Below, in pieces: positions 44,400 through 53,121 of a stretch of 64,000 nucleotides of DNA. How positions within the stretch are numbered: the stretch's first letter is position 1; the number at the start of each line of letters is the position of its first letter. The stretch spans positions 310,001 to 374,000 of the forward strand of contig JAFKKV010000014.1 in NCBI GenBank assembly GCA_017304475.1. The letters are read 5' to 3'. Origin of the DNA: Hyphomicrobiales bacterium (GTDB lineage Bacteria > Pseudomonadota > Alphaproteobacteria > Rhizobiales > Phreatobacteraceae). The position numbers were made by a program, and so were the translations under genes. The notes below the pieces were generated by a model that did not search any database, was not told the DNA's origin, and saw nothing but the letters and a program-made list of their open reading frames with translations.

Positions 44400-45245
44400 A
44401 TGTCCAATTACGATCCCAATGCCCAGGCCTATGGTGGCTACGGTTATGGCCAGGCCACGGCCGTCCAGCAGGCACAGGTCGATCAGGGCCTGCGGTCGTA
44501 CATGGTCGGCGTCTACAACTACATGATGCTCGGCCTTGCCATTACCGGCTTCGCCGCGCTCGGCATCTACATGCTGTCGGTCACCGGTGACGCCTCGCTC
44601 GCGGCCCGCGGTGCGCGCGGCGGCGCCATGGCCGTCTCGGCAGGCCAGTTCCTGACGCCCTTCGGCGCCTTCCTGTTCGCCAGCTGGTTCAAGTTCGTGG
44701 TCATCCTGGCGCCGCTCGGCGTCGTGATGCTGCTGTCGTTCCGTGCCGACCGCATGAGCGCCGCCGCCGCGCAGATGACCTTCTGGGTCTATGCGGCGCT
44801 GGTCGGCGTCTCGATGACGACGATCCTGCTCGTCTATGCCCACACCTCGGTCGCCCGCGTGTTCTTCATCACGGCCGCCTCCTTCGGCGCGCTGTCGCTC
44901 TGGGGCTACACCACCAAGCGTGACCTGTCCGGCATGGGCACCTTCCTGATGATGGGCCTGTTCGGCCTGATCATCGCCTCGCTGGTCAATATCGGCATCG
45001 CCGCCTTCACCGGCACGGCGTCGACCATGCTGCAGTGGATCATCTCGGTCGTCGGCGTTCTGGTCTTCGCGGGCCTCACCGCCTACGACACCCAGAACAT
45101 CAAGAACGAGTACATCTACAGCCTCGCCTATTCCCAGGACGGCTCGCTGGTCCAGAAGGCCGCCATCTTCGGCGCCCTCCAGCTCTATATGGACTTCGTC
45201 GGCATGTTCCAGTTCCTGATGTCGATCCTCGGCTCGCGCGAGTAA
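44400..45245 (+). CDS. Bax inhibitor-1 / YccA-family membrane protein
   Basis: 281 residues, seven membrane helices after a Tyr/Gly/Gln-rich N-terminus (about 1-30). The Asp-bearing C-terminal helices LVFAGLTAYDTQNIKN and YMDFVGMFQFLMSILG are the conserved BI-1 core. Family members act as pH-sensitive calcium-leak channels or interact with FtsH. A strong terminator follows. Confidence 0.94.
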   Translation: MSNYDPNAQAYGGYGYGQATAVQQAQVDQGLRSYMVGVYNYMMLGLAITGFAALGIYMLSVTGDASLAARGARGGAMAVSAGQFLTPFGAFLFASWFKFVVILAPLGVVMLLSFRADRMSAAAAQMTFWVYAALVGVSMTTILLVYAHTSVARVFFITAASFGALSLWGYTTKRDLSGMGTFLMMGLFGLIIASLVNIGIAAFTGTASTMLQWIISVVGVLVFAGLTAYDTQNIKNEYIYSLAYSQDGSLVQKAAIFGALQLYMDFVGMFQFLMSILGSRE

Positions 45246-45275
45246 GCCCGGTCGGCCATCGGCCAGAACGCAAGA

Positions 45276-45308
45276 AACCCCCGGCCTCGCGGCCGGGGGT
45301 TTTTGTTT
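45276..45308 (+). terminator. Rho-independent terminator
   Basis: CCCCCGGCC-TCGC-GGCCGGGGG followed by TTTTTG TTT, 30 bases after the Bax inhibitor-1 stop. This is the clearest intrinsic terminator in the window. Confidence 0.92.
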
Positions 45309-45410
45309 GCGGAGGCGGCGCGCCCGAGGCCTCCGGCGATGCCGGGCAGCGCTTCTCGGCCGCCGGTCGCAGCCATGACGCAGATCGTGCGGAAACGGCC
45401 GCGACTGATA

Positions 45411-45439
45411 TTGCAAATCGGCAGGCGCGCCTGTACAAG
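45411..45439 (+). promoter_or_regulatory. Candidate promoter of the tRNA-Thr gene
   Basis: TTGCAA (45411-45416), 17-base spacer, TACAAG (45434-45439), ten bases before the mature tRNA 5' end. Two copies of GGCGCGCC (45424 and 45439) flank the -10. Confidence 0.4.
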
Positions 45440-45449
45440 GCGCGCCATT

Positions 45450-45525
45450 GCCGCGGTAGCTCAGCTGGTAGAGCATCGCATTCGTAATGCGGGGGTCGGG
45501 GGTTCGAATCCCTTCCGCGGCACCA
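45450..45525 (+). tRNA. tRNA-Thr (anticodon CGT)
   Basis: 76 bases including an encoded CCA. Acceptor stem GCCGCGG pairs with CCGCGGC; D-arm AGCTCAGCTGGTAGAGC; anticodon stem TCGCA/TGCGG around loop TTCGTAA gives anticodon CGT, reading ACG; T-arm GGGGG-TTCGAAT-CCCTT. It reads threonine ACG codons. Confidence 0.95.
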
Positions 45526-45610
45526 TTTCCCTCTTCCGGAAAAGCTCAACTCCCCTCAGGGGAAGCAAGCGCTGCGCGCGGATCCTCATCCGCGCCGCGC
45601 CCGCCGACGC

Positions 45611-47266
45611 TCACTTGAGCTCGGCCATGGCGGCGCGCGTGCCCAGTTCCTCGACCAGGACCCGGGTGTTCTCCGAATAGTCGATGGGAACGTCGACCAG
45701 ATGCACGCCGCCGCCCCGGAAGGCGGCCTCGAGGGTTGGCACCAGCGCCTCGACCGCATCGACCCGCGAGGCTTTAGCGCCATAGGACTCGGCATAGCGG
45801 ACGAAGTCGGGATTGCCGAAGGTGAGACCGAAATCGGGGAATTTGTCGACCGCCTGCTTCCAGCGGATCATGCCATAGGCGCTGTCCCTGAGAATGACCA
45901 CGACCAGGTTGAGGCCGAGACGAACCGCGGTTTCCATCTCCTGCGAATTCATCATGAAGCCGCCGTCGCCGCACACCGCCATCACCCGGCGGTCGAGATG
46001 CAGCATGGCCGCCATCATGGCCGAGGGCAGGCCTGCCCCCATCGTGGCGAGCGCATTGTCGAGCAGCAGGGTATTGGCGACATGGGTGCGGTAATTGCGC
46101 GCGAACCAGATCTTGTACATGCCGTTGTCGAGACAGACGATGCCGTCCTCCGGCATGACCGCGCGCACGTCATGGACGATGCGCTGCGGCGTGATCGGAA
46201 AGCGATCCTCCTCGGCGCGGTCGTTCAGGCGCTCGAGGATCGCCTGGCGCAGCGCCAGGAGCCCTGGATTGGGATCGAGCTTGCCGCCCAGCCGGTCGGC
46301 GAGCGCCGTCACGGTCGCGCCGATATCGCCGATCACCTCGGCATCCGGATGGAACACCTCCTCGACGCTCGCCGAGACGTAGCCGATATGGATCACCTTC
46401 GGGCCGCCGTCGCTCTTCATCAGGAAGGGCGGCTTCTCGACCGTGTCATGGCCGATCGAAATGATCAGGTCGGCCTGGTTGATCGCCTCGTGCACATAGT
46501 CGCGCTCGGACAGCGCGGCGGTGCCCATATAGAGGTTGGAGCCGCCGGTGACCGCGCCCTTGCCCATCTGGGTGTTGAAGAAGGGGAGCCGGGCGCGGCG
46601 CACGAAAGCCGACAGGGCCTCGACCAGCCGCGGCCGGTTGCCGCCGGCGCCGATCATCACCAAAGGCCGCTCCGCCGCCAGGATCAGCGCAACCGCCCGG
46701 TCGAGCGCCGCAGCAGGCGCGACCGGCCGGTCGATCGGGTGCAGCGCGATCACCGGCACGTCGCCCGCCTCCTCGCCGGCGACATCCTCGGGCAGTTCCA
46801 GATGGACCGGCCCCGGCCGCTCCTCCATGGCGACGCGGAAGGCATCGCGCACCACGGTCGGAATGCTCGCCGGGCTGACGATCTGGCGCGTCATCTTGGT
46901 GAGCGGCTTCATCGAGGCGATCACGTCGACGATCTGAAAGCGCGCCTGTTTCGCCGTCATGATCGCCTTCTGGCCGGTGATCATGATCATCGGCATGGCG
47001 CCGAGATGGGCGTATGCCGCACCGGTCGAGAAATTCAGCGCCCCCGGCCCGAGCGTCGAGATGCACACGCCCGGCCGGCCGGTCAGGCGGCCCTGGGTCG
47101 CCGCCATGAAGGCGGCCGCCTGCTCATGCCGGGTCAGCACCAGTTCGATGCGCGATTGCCGGAGCGCCTCGACCACGTCGAGATTCTCCTCGCCCGGTAC
47201 GCCGAAGATGCGGTCGACGCCCTCGTTCTCCAGCGCGGCGACCAGGAGTTCGGAACCCTTCGGCAT
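45611..47266 (-). CDS. Acetolactate synthase-like thiamine diphosphate enzyme
   Basis: 551 residues with the three TPP-enzyme domains. The catalytic glutamate lies in LTRHEQAAAFMA (E48), the central domain follows at about 195-330, and the cofactor motif VCGDGGFMMNSQEMETAV (GDG...N) is in the last third. Single-subunit length, no regulatory small subunit nearby, and RHEQAAAFMAATQGRLTGRPG fit the catabolic AlsS/large-subunit-like group. It would join two pyruvates to acetolactate; other 2-oxo acids are possible. ATG 47266 matches the family N-terminus. Confidence 0.88.
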   Translation of the reverse strand: MPKGSELLVAALENEGVDRIFGVPGEENLDVVEALRQSRIELVLTRHEQAAAFMAATQGRLTGRPGVCISTLGPGALNFSTGAAYAHLGAMPMIMITGQKAIMTAKQARFQIVDVIASMKPLTKMTRQIVSPASIPTVVRDAFRVAMEERPGPVHLELPEDVAGEEAGDVPVIALHPIDRPVAPAAALDRAVALILAAERPLVMIGAGGNRPRLVEALSAFVRRARLPFFNTQMGKGAVTGGSNLYMGTAALSERDYVHEAINQADLIISIGHDTVEKPPFLMKSDGGPKVIHIGYVSASVEEVFHPDAEVIGDIGATVTALADRLGGKLDPNPGLLALRQAILERLNDRAEEDRFPITPQRIVHDVRAVMPEDGIVCLDNGMYKIWFARNYRTHVANTLLLDNALATMGAGLPSAMMAAMLHLDRRVMAVCGDGGFMMNSQEMETAVRLGLNLVVVILRDSAYGMIRWKQAVDKFPDFGLTFGNPDFVRYAESYGAKASRVDAVEALVPTLEAAFRGGGVHLVDVPIDYSENTRVLVEELGTRAAMAELK

Positions 47267-47344
47267 GACATTGTCTTTCACGGGCCGCGGCCAGCGCCGC
47301 GGCGTTTCGCCCCCCGGCAAGGGTCCATCGCAAAGCCCGGCGCG

Positions 47345-47548
47345 TCAAGGCGCGATCACCCGTGTCGCCGGCGGCCCGATCGGGCTCAGCGGCGAGATGA
47401 GCAGGCCGAGCAGGTGCAGCACCAGGACGATCAGGAGGACAGCGAGCAGCACTCCGACCAGGCCGCGATTGCCATAGCCGCGATGGCCATAATAGCCCCC
47501 GCCGCCGAGCAGGATGATCAGGATGATGATCAGCAGAAGCGTGTTCAT
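47345..47548 (-). CDS. Small hydrophobic membrane protein, DUF3309-like
   Basis: 67 residues: MNTLLLIIILIILLGGGGYYGHRGYGNRG, then a second hydrophobic stretch (GLVGVLLAVLLIVLVLHLLG). The two-helix, Gly/Tyr-loop pattern resembles DUF3309-type small proteins. ATG 47548 is chosen because the family begins MNT; ATG 47554 lies just before it. Function unknown. Confidence 0.6.
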   Translation of the reverse strand: MNTLLLIIILIILLGGGGYYGHRGYGNRGLVGVLLAVLLIVLVLHLLGLLISPLSPIGPPATRVIAP

Positions 47549-47642
47549 GGGCATGGGCACCGTGGGCGGTTGATTGCGTTGCGCAGTCAACGCCCGGTGG
47601 TGACCGTGGTTCCGCGCCGGCGCTGCCCGATCGCCGCGCGGA

Positions 47643-48518
47643 TCAGGCCTGCGGCCGGCGGAGGGCCTGCTTCGGCGCGACGAGGATGAGCAGAACTCCG
47701 ACCAGGACGACGGCGGTGCCGGCCATCATGCGGGCATCGAAATGGTCGCCGAGCAGGACCACGCCGAGTCCGATCGCCATGAGCGGGCACATCAGGGTCA
47801 GCGTCGAGATCAAATTGGCCTCGTATTTCTGGACGAGGCGAAAGAACAGTGAATGGCCGAAGAGCGATACGGCCAGCGCCGCATAGAGCACGGTCGCGAC
47901 GAAGCTCCAGCCGGCCTGCAGCGCCAGCTCGACCTGGCGGGTCTCGATCAGCGCCGACGCGGCCGCCAAGGGCAGCACCGAGGACAGCCCGACCCAGGCC
48001 TGGAACTGGAACGGCTGGACCCCGCCCATCTGCTTCACCAGCACGACGCCCACGCCCGAGGCGAAGGCGCTGGCGACCACGAAGACGAGGCCGAAGGACA
48101 ATGACATGCCGTCCGGGTCCCACATGACGGCGATGGCGCCGCAAAAGGTCAGCGCGATGCCCAGGCCGCGGCGCCAGTTGATCCGCTCGCCGAGAACGAG
48201 GATCGACAGCAAGGCGGTGATCGGCACGCCGAGCTGGGTGACCACGGCGGCGCTGGACGGGCTCGCCGTCATCAGCCCGATGCTGACCAGTCCGAAGCCG
48301 CCGGCGCCCATCAGGAGCCCCGCGGCGACCATGCGCCAGCGCGGCCGGGGCATCGGCAGGAGCCATGGCAGGGCGGCCAGCAGCACCAGGCCGAAGCGCA
48401 CCGCCGAGAAGAACAGCGGCGGCGTATGCAGCTCGGTCAGGGCGACCTTGGAGATGATGAAATTCGACGCCCAGACCAGGCAGACAAAGACCAGGATGGC
48501 GAAATCTCTGAACGGCAT
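47643..48518 (-). CDS. EamA-family DMT transporter
   Basis: 291 residues, ten predicted membrane helices in two EamA repeats (FVCLVWASNFIISKVAL at the start of the first; ALAVSLFGHSLFFRLVQKYEANLIS in the second). Members usually export amino acids or metabolites. No operon partner indicates the substrate. Confidence 0.92.
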   Translation of the reverse strand: MPFRDFAILVFVCLVWASNFIISKVALTELHTPPLFFSAVRFGLVLLAALPWLLPMPRPRWRMVAAGLLMGAGGFGLVSIGLMTASPSSAAVVTQLGVPITALLSILVLGERINWRRGLGIALTFCGAIAVMWDPDGMSLSFGLVFVVASAFASGVGVVLVKQMGGVQPFQFQAWVGLSSVLPLAAASALIETRQVELALQAGWSFVATVLYAALAVSLFGHSLFFRLVQKYEANLISTLTLMCPLMAIGLGVVLLGDHFDARMMAGTAVVLVGVLLILVAPKQALRRPQA

Positions 48519-48638
48519 GATCCGGGTTACGGCTCGCGGCCCGCGCGATCAACCGGTGCGCCCGCGCGTCAGTCATGCGCCGCCGGCCGCGGCCCGGCCC
48601 CGCGGCCCGTCATGGGCGCGCAGGGCCGGCCGGAGCGT

Positions 48639-48941
48639 TCAGGTCCGGCCGGAAAGCGTCTGGCGGTACAGGAACTCGACATAGGGCAAGGTGACGTAGC
48701 TGCGCCCCGGCGGCAGGGCAGCGATGACGGCGCTGCGGCAATCCGGGGTGACCGGCCGGCCGGCGCGCTGGCAGAGCGCATCCGGGCTGTCGAGGAATTG
48801 CAGCGGACCACGCCGCTCGACGATCTGGATCTGCCCCATCGTGGCGTTCGGGCCGGGCGGCGTCACCAGCACCGTGCAGAAGATGACGAAGGCGGCGCCG
48901 AGCGCGCCGGAGACCAAAAGAACCAGCAATCGTTTCATCAT
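48639..48941 (-). CDS. Small secreted or membrane-anchored protein of unknown function
   Basis: 100 residues: N-terminal membrane/signal segment (about 4-26), then a periplasmic part with two cysteines (ALCQRAGRPVTPDC) that could form a disulfide. GGAGGGA directly precedes the ATGATG start, strong evidence for translation. No recognised family. Confidence 0.65.
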   Translation of the reverse strand: MMKRLLVLLVSGALGAAFVIFCTVLVTPPGPNATMGQIQIVERRGPLQFLDSPDALCQRAGRPVTPDCRSAVIAALPPGRSYVTLPYVEFLYRQTLSGRT

Positions 48942-49025
48942 TCCCTCCTTCGGGACGCCGGCCGCAGACCTGACGTTAGGGAAGGTAGATAGCGCGCCAT
49001 ATGGGGCCAGAGAATGGCAACTGGG

Positions 49026-49199
49026 TCACTCTTTGGCCGCGATCAGTCCCATCACCACATGCAGGCTGGAGGCGGCGAGACCGAGAAACAGCACGTCGAC
49101 GACGCCCGGCGTCAGCGACACCTGGCCGCCGAACAGAATGAGGCTCAGCACCCCCGCCACCAAAGCCGACACGGCCGTCGCAACCATCGAACCCCCCAT
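49026..49199 (-). CDS. Small two-helix membrane protein
   Basis: 57 residues: VATAVSALVAGVLSLILFGG and VDVLFLGLAASSLHVVMGL are two hydrophobic helices, recalling DUF1328-type small membrane proteins, though I cannot confirm the family. GGGG lies seven bases before ATG 49199; ATG 49187 is an alternative. Confidence 0.5.
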   Translation of the reverse strand: MGGSMVATAVSALVAGVLSLILFGGQVSLTPGVVDVLFLGLAASSLHVVMGLIAAKE

Positions 49200-49303
49200 T
49201 GCAATGCCCCGGCGGAGACAAGCCATGGTGGCCGTTAATGTTCCCCGAAAAGACGACGGGGTCATGAAAATTTCGGCGGCCCCGAGAGCAGGCGCGCGCC
49301 GTG

Positions 49304-50101
49304 TCAGGCCTGGGTCCGGGCGCCGGCCTGGCGGCCGGCGAGCAGCAGCCCGACGACGGCGACGACGACGAGCGCCAGCTGCGTGCCGATCGCCTCCCAG
49401 GAGCCGTTGTTCATGCCGTAATCCACCACCCATTGCGGCACGGCGGCCGGATGCACGTCGACATAGGCCTGTTCCTGGAACTCCTGCACGGCGGCGGCGA
49501 CAAAGCGCAGGCCCATGACGAACAGGAACAGCGAGGTGACCAGGAACAGCGGCCGCAACGGCAGGCGAAAGGCGAGCATCTGCATGGCCACGAACAGCAG
49601 GCCGAGCAGAACCGTCGCGCCGGCGAGGCCGCCGATCACGGCCAGCGTCCAGCCGCCGGAACTCTTGGCCAGGGCATGCAGGAACAGGATCGTCTCGGCG
49701 CCTTCCCGGAACACCGCGAGAAAGGCCAGCACCGCAAAGGACCAGGCCGAGCCGGCGGCCACCGCCCGGCCGGCGGCGGCATTCAGGTCGGCCTGCCAGC
49801 GCTTGCCGTCCTGGCGCAGGAACAGCCAGCCGCTGGCATAGAACAGCAGGGCCGCCGCGACGATCATCACGACGCCTTCGACCGTATCGTCATGGGCGCC
49901 GCCGAACCAGGTCTCGAAAATATAGGCCGCCACAAGGCTCGCGACGATCGCGGCGATCGCGCCGGAATAGAGCAGCGGCAAGCGGTCGCCGGCGCCCGCG
50001 CGCCGCAGGAAGGCGGCCAGCGCCGCCACCACAAGCAGCGCCTCCAGACCCTCCCGCAGCAGGATGGCACCGCTTTGCAGCACGATCGACCAGGCATTCA
50101 T
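49304..50101 (-). CDS. FTR1-family iron permease, EfeU-like
   Basis: 265 residues, seven membrane helices. Both iron-transport motifs are present: REGLEALLV in helix 1 (about 17-25) and REGAETILF in helix 4 (about 131-139). The EfeO and EfeB partners of the classical ferrous system are not adjacent. GAGGTGCGTC precedes ATG 50101. An iron-box-like sequence lies 85 bases upstream, fitting iron-dependent control. Confidence 0.92.
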   Translation of the reverse strand: MNAWSIVLQSGAILLREGLEALLVVAALAAFLRRAGAGDRLPLLYSGAIAAIVASLVAAYIFETWFGGAHDDTVEGVVMIVAAALLFYASGWLFLRQDGKRWQADLNAAAGRAVAAGSAWSFAVLAFLAVFREGAETILFLHALAKSSGGWTLAVIGGLAGATVLLGLLFVAMQMLAFRLPLRPLFLVTSLFLFVMGLRFVAAAVQEFQEQAYVDVHPAAVPQWVVDYGMNNGSWEAIGTQLALVVVAVVGLLLAGRQAGARTQA

Positions 50102-50185
50102 GACGCACCTCACTTCTCGCCGGCAGACATCTAGATCATCGGCCCGGTTCGCGGCATTCGCCAAATTACATAGATTTTACCACTA

Positions 50186-50202
50186 GTTAGGATCGCTCTA
50201 AA
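50186..50202 (-). promoter_or_regulatory. Candidate Irr-type iron control element
   Basis: On the minus strand TTTAGAGCGATCCTAAC resembles the Irr/ICE element (about TTTAGAA...TTCTAAA), matching 11 of the 14 fixed positions as I recall the consensus. It is placed upstream of the FTR1 iron permease in an AT-rich stretch. Confidence 0.4.
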
Positions 50203-50326
50203 GTAGCCGCCAAGCCTCGGCCGCAGCGATTGAAATGCGCTTGCCGCCGCGGCGACATGGCCTTGAAAGGCGCCTGGTCGACAAGGGCGGCCAGTTCTCG
50301 GGCCCCTCCGCCCGCCGGAAACCCCC

Positions 50327-51175
50327 ATGTCCCTGCGATCGATCGTCTGTCTCGCGCTGGCGCTGCTCGCGCTCGCGACCCCTGCTGCCGCGCGCGAACT
50401 CGGCACGGCGCCGCAGCTCCGCATTCTCGGCTTCTCCGCCGACGGCCGCCATTTCGGCCTCGAGCAGGAGGGCGGTGACGGCGCCAGCCAGCGCGGCGCC
50501 TTTGCCGTCGACGTGATCGACCGGACGACCGGCCTGTCCGCGGCGGGCTTTCCGCGCGGCGTCACCCAATTGTCCTGGGAGGCCACGCCGGCCGATGCCC
50601 GCCGCGGCGCCATGCAGGGCTTCCGCTTCGACGAGGACGACGAGGCCAGCATGCAGACCCAGGCCATCAGGCGCTGGGCGCAGGCCACCACCCGCCGACC
50701 GCTGCGCGCGCTGGCATTGACCGATCCCGGTCACCGCCTGGCCGGCCGGCCCTGGACCGACCTGACCCGCATGGAAGGCCCGATCCGCTTCATGGCCGAA
50801 CCGGATATCATCGGCGCCCATCCGGGCGTCTCGACGAAATATGCCGTCGCGGCACGGCTCGCCGCGCCCGACGATCCCGATCTCGCCTGTCGCGACCGCG
50901 AGGCCGCGGTGACCTATCCGCTCACCGTGACCTTGACCCCGGAAGTGCCGGCTTCCGACCCCGGGGCCGCCGGGCGCATGCCGGAGACGTTCCGGCAACG
51001 CACGGTCGAGCTGGCCTATATGCTGCCGCCGATGACCTGTGCGACCTCGGTCCAGATTACCGACATCTATCGCAACAAGACCTCGACCGCGCTCGCCGTG
51101 GTGCTGCTGGTCATCACCGGCGGCGGCCACAGCGATGCCGCCGAATATCGCGCGGTGATCTTCCCGATGCGCTGA
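50327..51175 (+). CDS. Exported DUF2259-like protein
   Basis: 282 residues. Signal peptide to about AAARE (residue 23), then LRILGFSADGRHFGLEQEGGDG, the LGFSxDGxxFxxEQxGxxDG pattern of the DUF2259 predicted secreted proteins. Role unknown. It is transcribed away from the FTR1 gene and ends 12 bases before the convergent prmC stop. Confidence 0.78.
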   Translation: MSLRSIVCLALALLALATPAAARELGTAPQLRILGFSADGRHFGLEQEGGDGASQRGAFAVDVIDRTTGLSAAGFPRGVTQLSWEATPADARRGAMQGFRFDEDDEASMQTQAIRRWAQATTRRPLRALALTDPGHRLAGRPWTDLTRMEGPIRFMAEPDIIGAHPGVSTKYAVAARLAAPDDPDLACRDREAAVTYPLTVTLTPEVPASDPGAAGRMPETFRQRTVELAYMLPPMTCATSVQITDIYRNKTSTALAVVLLVITGGGHSDAAEYRAVIFPMR

Positions 51176-51187
51176 ACCGGCCGGCCG

Positions 51188-52048
51188 TCAGGCCGCGCGC
51201 CGCAGCACCAGGGCGCGCGGAATGGCCGAGAGATCGGATTTCAGGCCGCAGACCTCCAGGCCGTTGGCCCGGGCTATCGCGCCGACCTCGGCGGCCTGGC
51301 CGAAACCGAGCTCCAGCACGACATGGCCGCCGGGCGCCAGCAGCCGTCCGACATCGCCGAGGATCGCCCGATAGGCGACGAGCCCGTCGGCGCCGCCGTC
51401 GAGCGCGAGGCGTGGATCATGGTCGCGCACCTCGGGCTCCAGCCGCTCGCAGGTGGCCGAGGGAATATAGGGCGGGTTCGACACGATCAGGTCGAAGGCG
51501 CCGTCGACCGCCGCCGCCCAGTCGCTTTCGACGAAGCGCACCCGGCCGGCAAGCCCGAGGCTCGCCGCATTGGCTTTCGCCGCGCCGAGCGCCTCGGCCG
51601 AGCGATCGAGGCCGGTTCCGCCGGCCCGCGGCCGGGCGGCGAGCAGCGCCAGCAGGATGGTGCCGGGCCCGGTGCCGAGATCGAGCACGGTCAGGTCGCG
51701 GTCGCCGGGCATCAGCGTGAGCGCCGCCTCGACCACGGTTTCGGTGTCCTGGCGCGGTTCCAGGCAGGCCGGGTTCAGCAGGAAGTCGTGACCGTGGAAT
51801 TCGCGGTGGCCCAGGATCCGCGCGATCGGCTCATGCGCGAGCCGCCGCCGCGCCAGTTCCTCGAGACGCAGCGCCGCCGCGCCGTCGAGCACGGCATCGG
51901 AGGCGGTTCCCGGCAAAGCCGGGTCGATGCCGGTCGCATGTTTCACCAGCAGCCGGGCATCGAGCTCGGCTTCATCCAGGCCCTGGCGGGCAAAGGCCTT
52001 GGCCAGGCTGCGCCTGGCGTCGCGCAGGGAAGCGCCCGAGCCGAGCAT
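51188..52048 (-). CDS. prmC: Peptide chain release factor N5-glutamine methyltransferase
   Basis: 286 residues. The N-terminal helical domain is followed by a SAM-binding domain (VLDLGTGPGTILLALL, about 121-136) and the catalytic NPPY at 191-194. It methylates the GGQ glutamine of release factors. Its ATG overlaps the prfA stop (TGATG), so release factor and modifying enzyme are translated together. Confidence 0.96.
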   Translation of the reverse strand: MLGSGASLRDARRSLAKAFARQGLDEAELDARLLVKHATGIDPALPGTASDAVLDGAAALRLEELARRRLAHEPIARILGHREFHGHDFLLNPACLEPRQDTETVVEAALTLMPGDRDLTVLDLGTGPGTILLALLAARPRAGGTGLDRSAEALGAAKANAASLGLAGRVRFVESDWAAAVDGAFDLIVSNPPYIPSATCERLEPEVRDHDPRLALDGGADGLVAYRAILGDVGRLLAPGGHVVLELGFGQAAEVGAIARANGLEVCGLKSDLSAIPRALVLRRAA

Positions 52049-53121
52049 CAGGCCGTCTCCAAGGCCAGCAGGCCCGCCTGGTGATCCGCCACGAGCGCCT
52101 CGATGATCTCGCCGAGCGCCGTGCCGGCCATGATCTCGGGCAGCTTGTAGAGGGTCAGTTCGATGCGGTGGTCGGTCACCCGCCCCTGCGGGAAATTATA
52201 GGTGCGGATGCGTTCCGAGCGGTCGCCCGAACCGACCTGCAGCCGGCGGTCGGCCGCCCGGCCGGCGGCGAGCCGCCGCCGTTCGTCGTCGAACAGCCGT
52301 GAGCGCAGGATCGCCATGGCACGCGCCTTGTTCTTGTGCTGCGAGCGCTCGTCCTGCACCACCACCACCGTGCCGGTCGGCACATGGGTGATGCGCACGG
52401 CCGATTCGGTCTTGTTGACATGCTGGCCGCCGGCACCGCCCGCCCGCATGGTGTCGATGCGCAGATCGGCATCGTCGATGGCGACATCGACCTCCTCGGC
52501 CTCGGGCAGCACCGCCACCGTTGCCGCCGAGGTGTGGATGCGCCCGCCCGATTCGGTCGCCGGCACGCGCTGGACGCGATGCACGCCGCTCTCGAATTTG
52601 AGCTTGGCATAGGCGCCGCTGCCGCGCACTTCGGCGACGATTTCCTTGAAGCCGCCGACCGTCCCCTCGCTCGCCGAGATCAGCTCGACCGTCCAGCCCT
52701 GCAGGGCGGCGAAGCGTTCATACATGCGGTAGAGATCGCCGGCGAACAGCGAGGCCTCGGCGCCGCCGGTGCCGGCGCGGATTTCCAGGATGACGTTCTT
52801 GGCATCGGCCGCATCCTTGGGCAGCAGCGCGATGCGCAGATCCGCCTCCAGCGCGGCGAGCCGCGCCTCGACCGCCGGCCGCTCGTCACGGGCCAGCGCC
52901 GCCATGTCGGCATCGGTGGCGGGATCGGCGATCAGCTGCGCGAGATCGGCAAGCTCCGCCACGGCGGCGCGATAGGCGGTGACCGCCGCCACCACCGGAT
53001 CGAGCTCGGAAAACTCGCGCGACAGGGCGACATAGCGATCGCCCTCCACGCCCGTGGACAATTCCGCTTCGATGAGGGCGTGACGCGTCACCAGCGCGTC
53101 GAGCTTCGAGATTGGCAGCAT
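52048..53121 (-). CDS. prfA: Peptide chain release factor 1
   Basis: 357 residues. The stop-codon-reading PAT motif (187-189, [15 protein letters not shown]) identifies RF1 (UAA/UAG), and GGQ is at 231-233 ([16 protein letters not shown]). It triggers peptide release on the ribosome. It follows ptsP with the ATG touching the ptsP stop and is followed by prmC. Confidence 0.97.
   Translation of the reverse strand: MLPISKLDALVTRHALIEAELSTGVEGDRYVALSREFSELDPVVAAVTAYRAAVAELADLAQLIADPATDADMAALARDERPAVEARLAALEADLRIALLPKDAADAKNVILEIRAGTGGAEASLFAGDLYRMYERFAALQGWTVELISASEGTVGGFKEIVAEVRGSGAYAKLKFESGVHRVQRVPATESGGRIHTSAATVAVLPEAEEVDVAIDDADLRIDTMRAGGAGGQHVNKTESAVRITHVPTGTVVVVQDERSQHKNKARAMAILRSRLFDDERRRLAAGRAADRRLQVGSGDRSERIRTYNFPQGRVTDHRIELTLYKLPEIMAGTALGEIIEALVADHQAGLLALETA

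Noticed and set aside
45450..45525. tRNA-Thr as an integration site of a genomic island
   Set aside because: No integrase gene and no repeated tRNA 3' end were seen on either side; the flanks are core-type genes.
45701..47689. Plus-strand open frame of 662 codons
   Set aside because: Antisense to the acetolactate-synthase-like gene and a small membrane gene; His/Arg-rich shadow.
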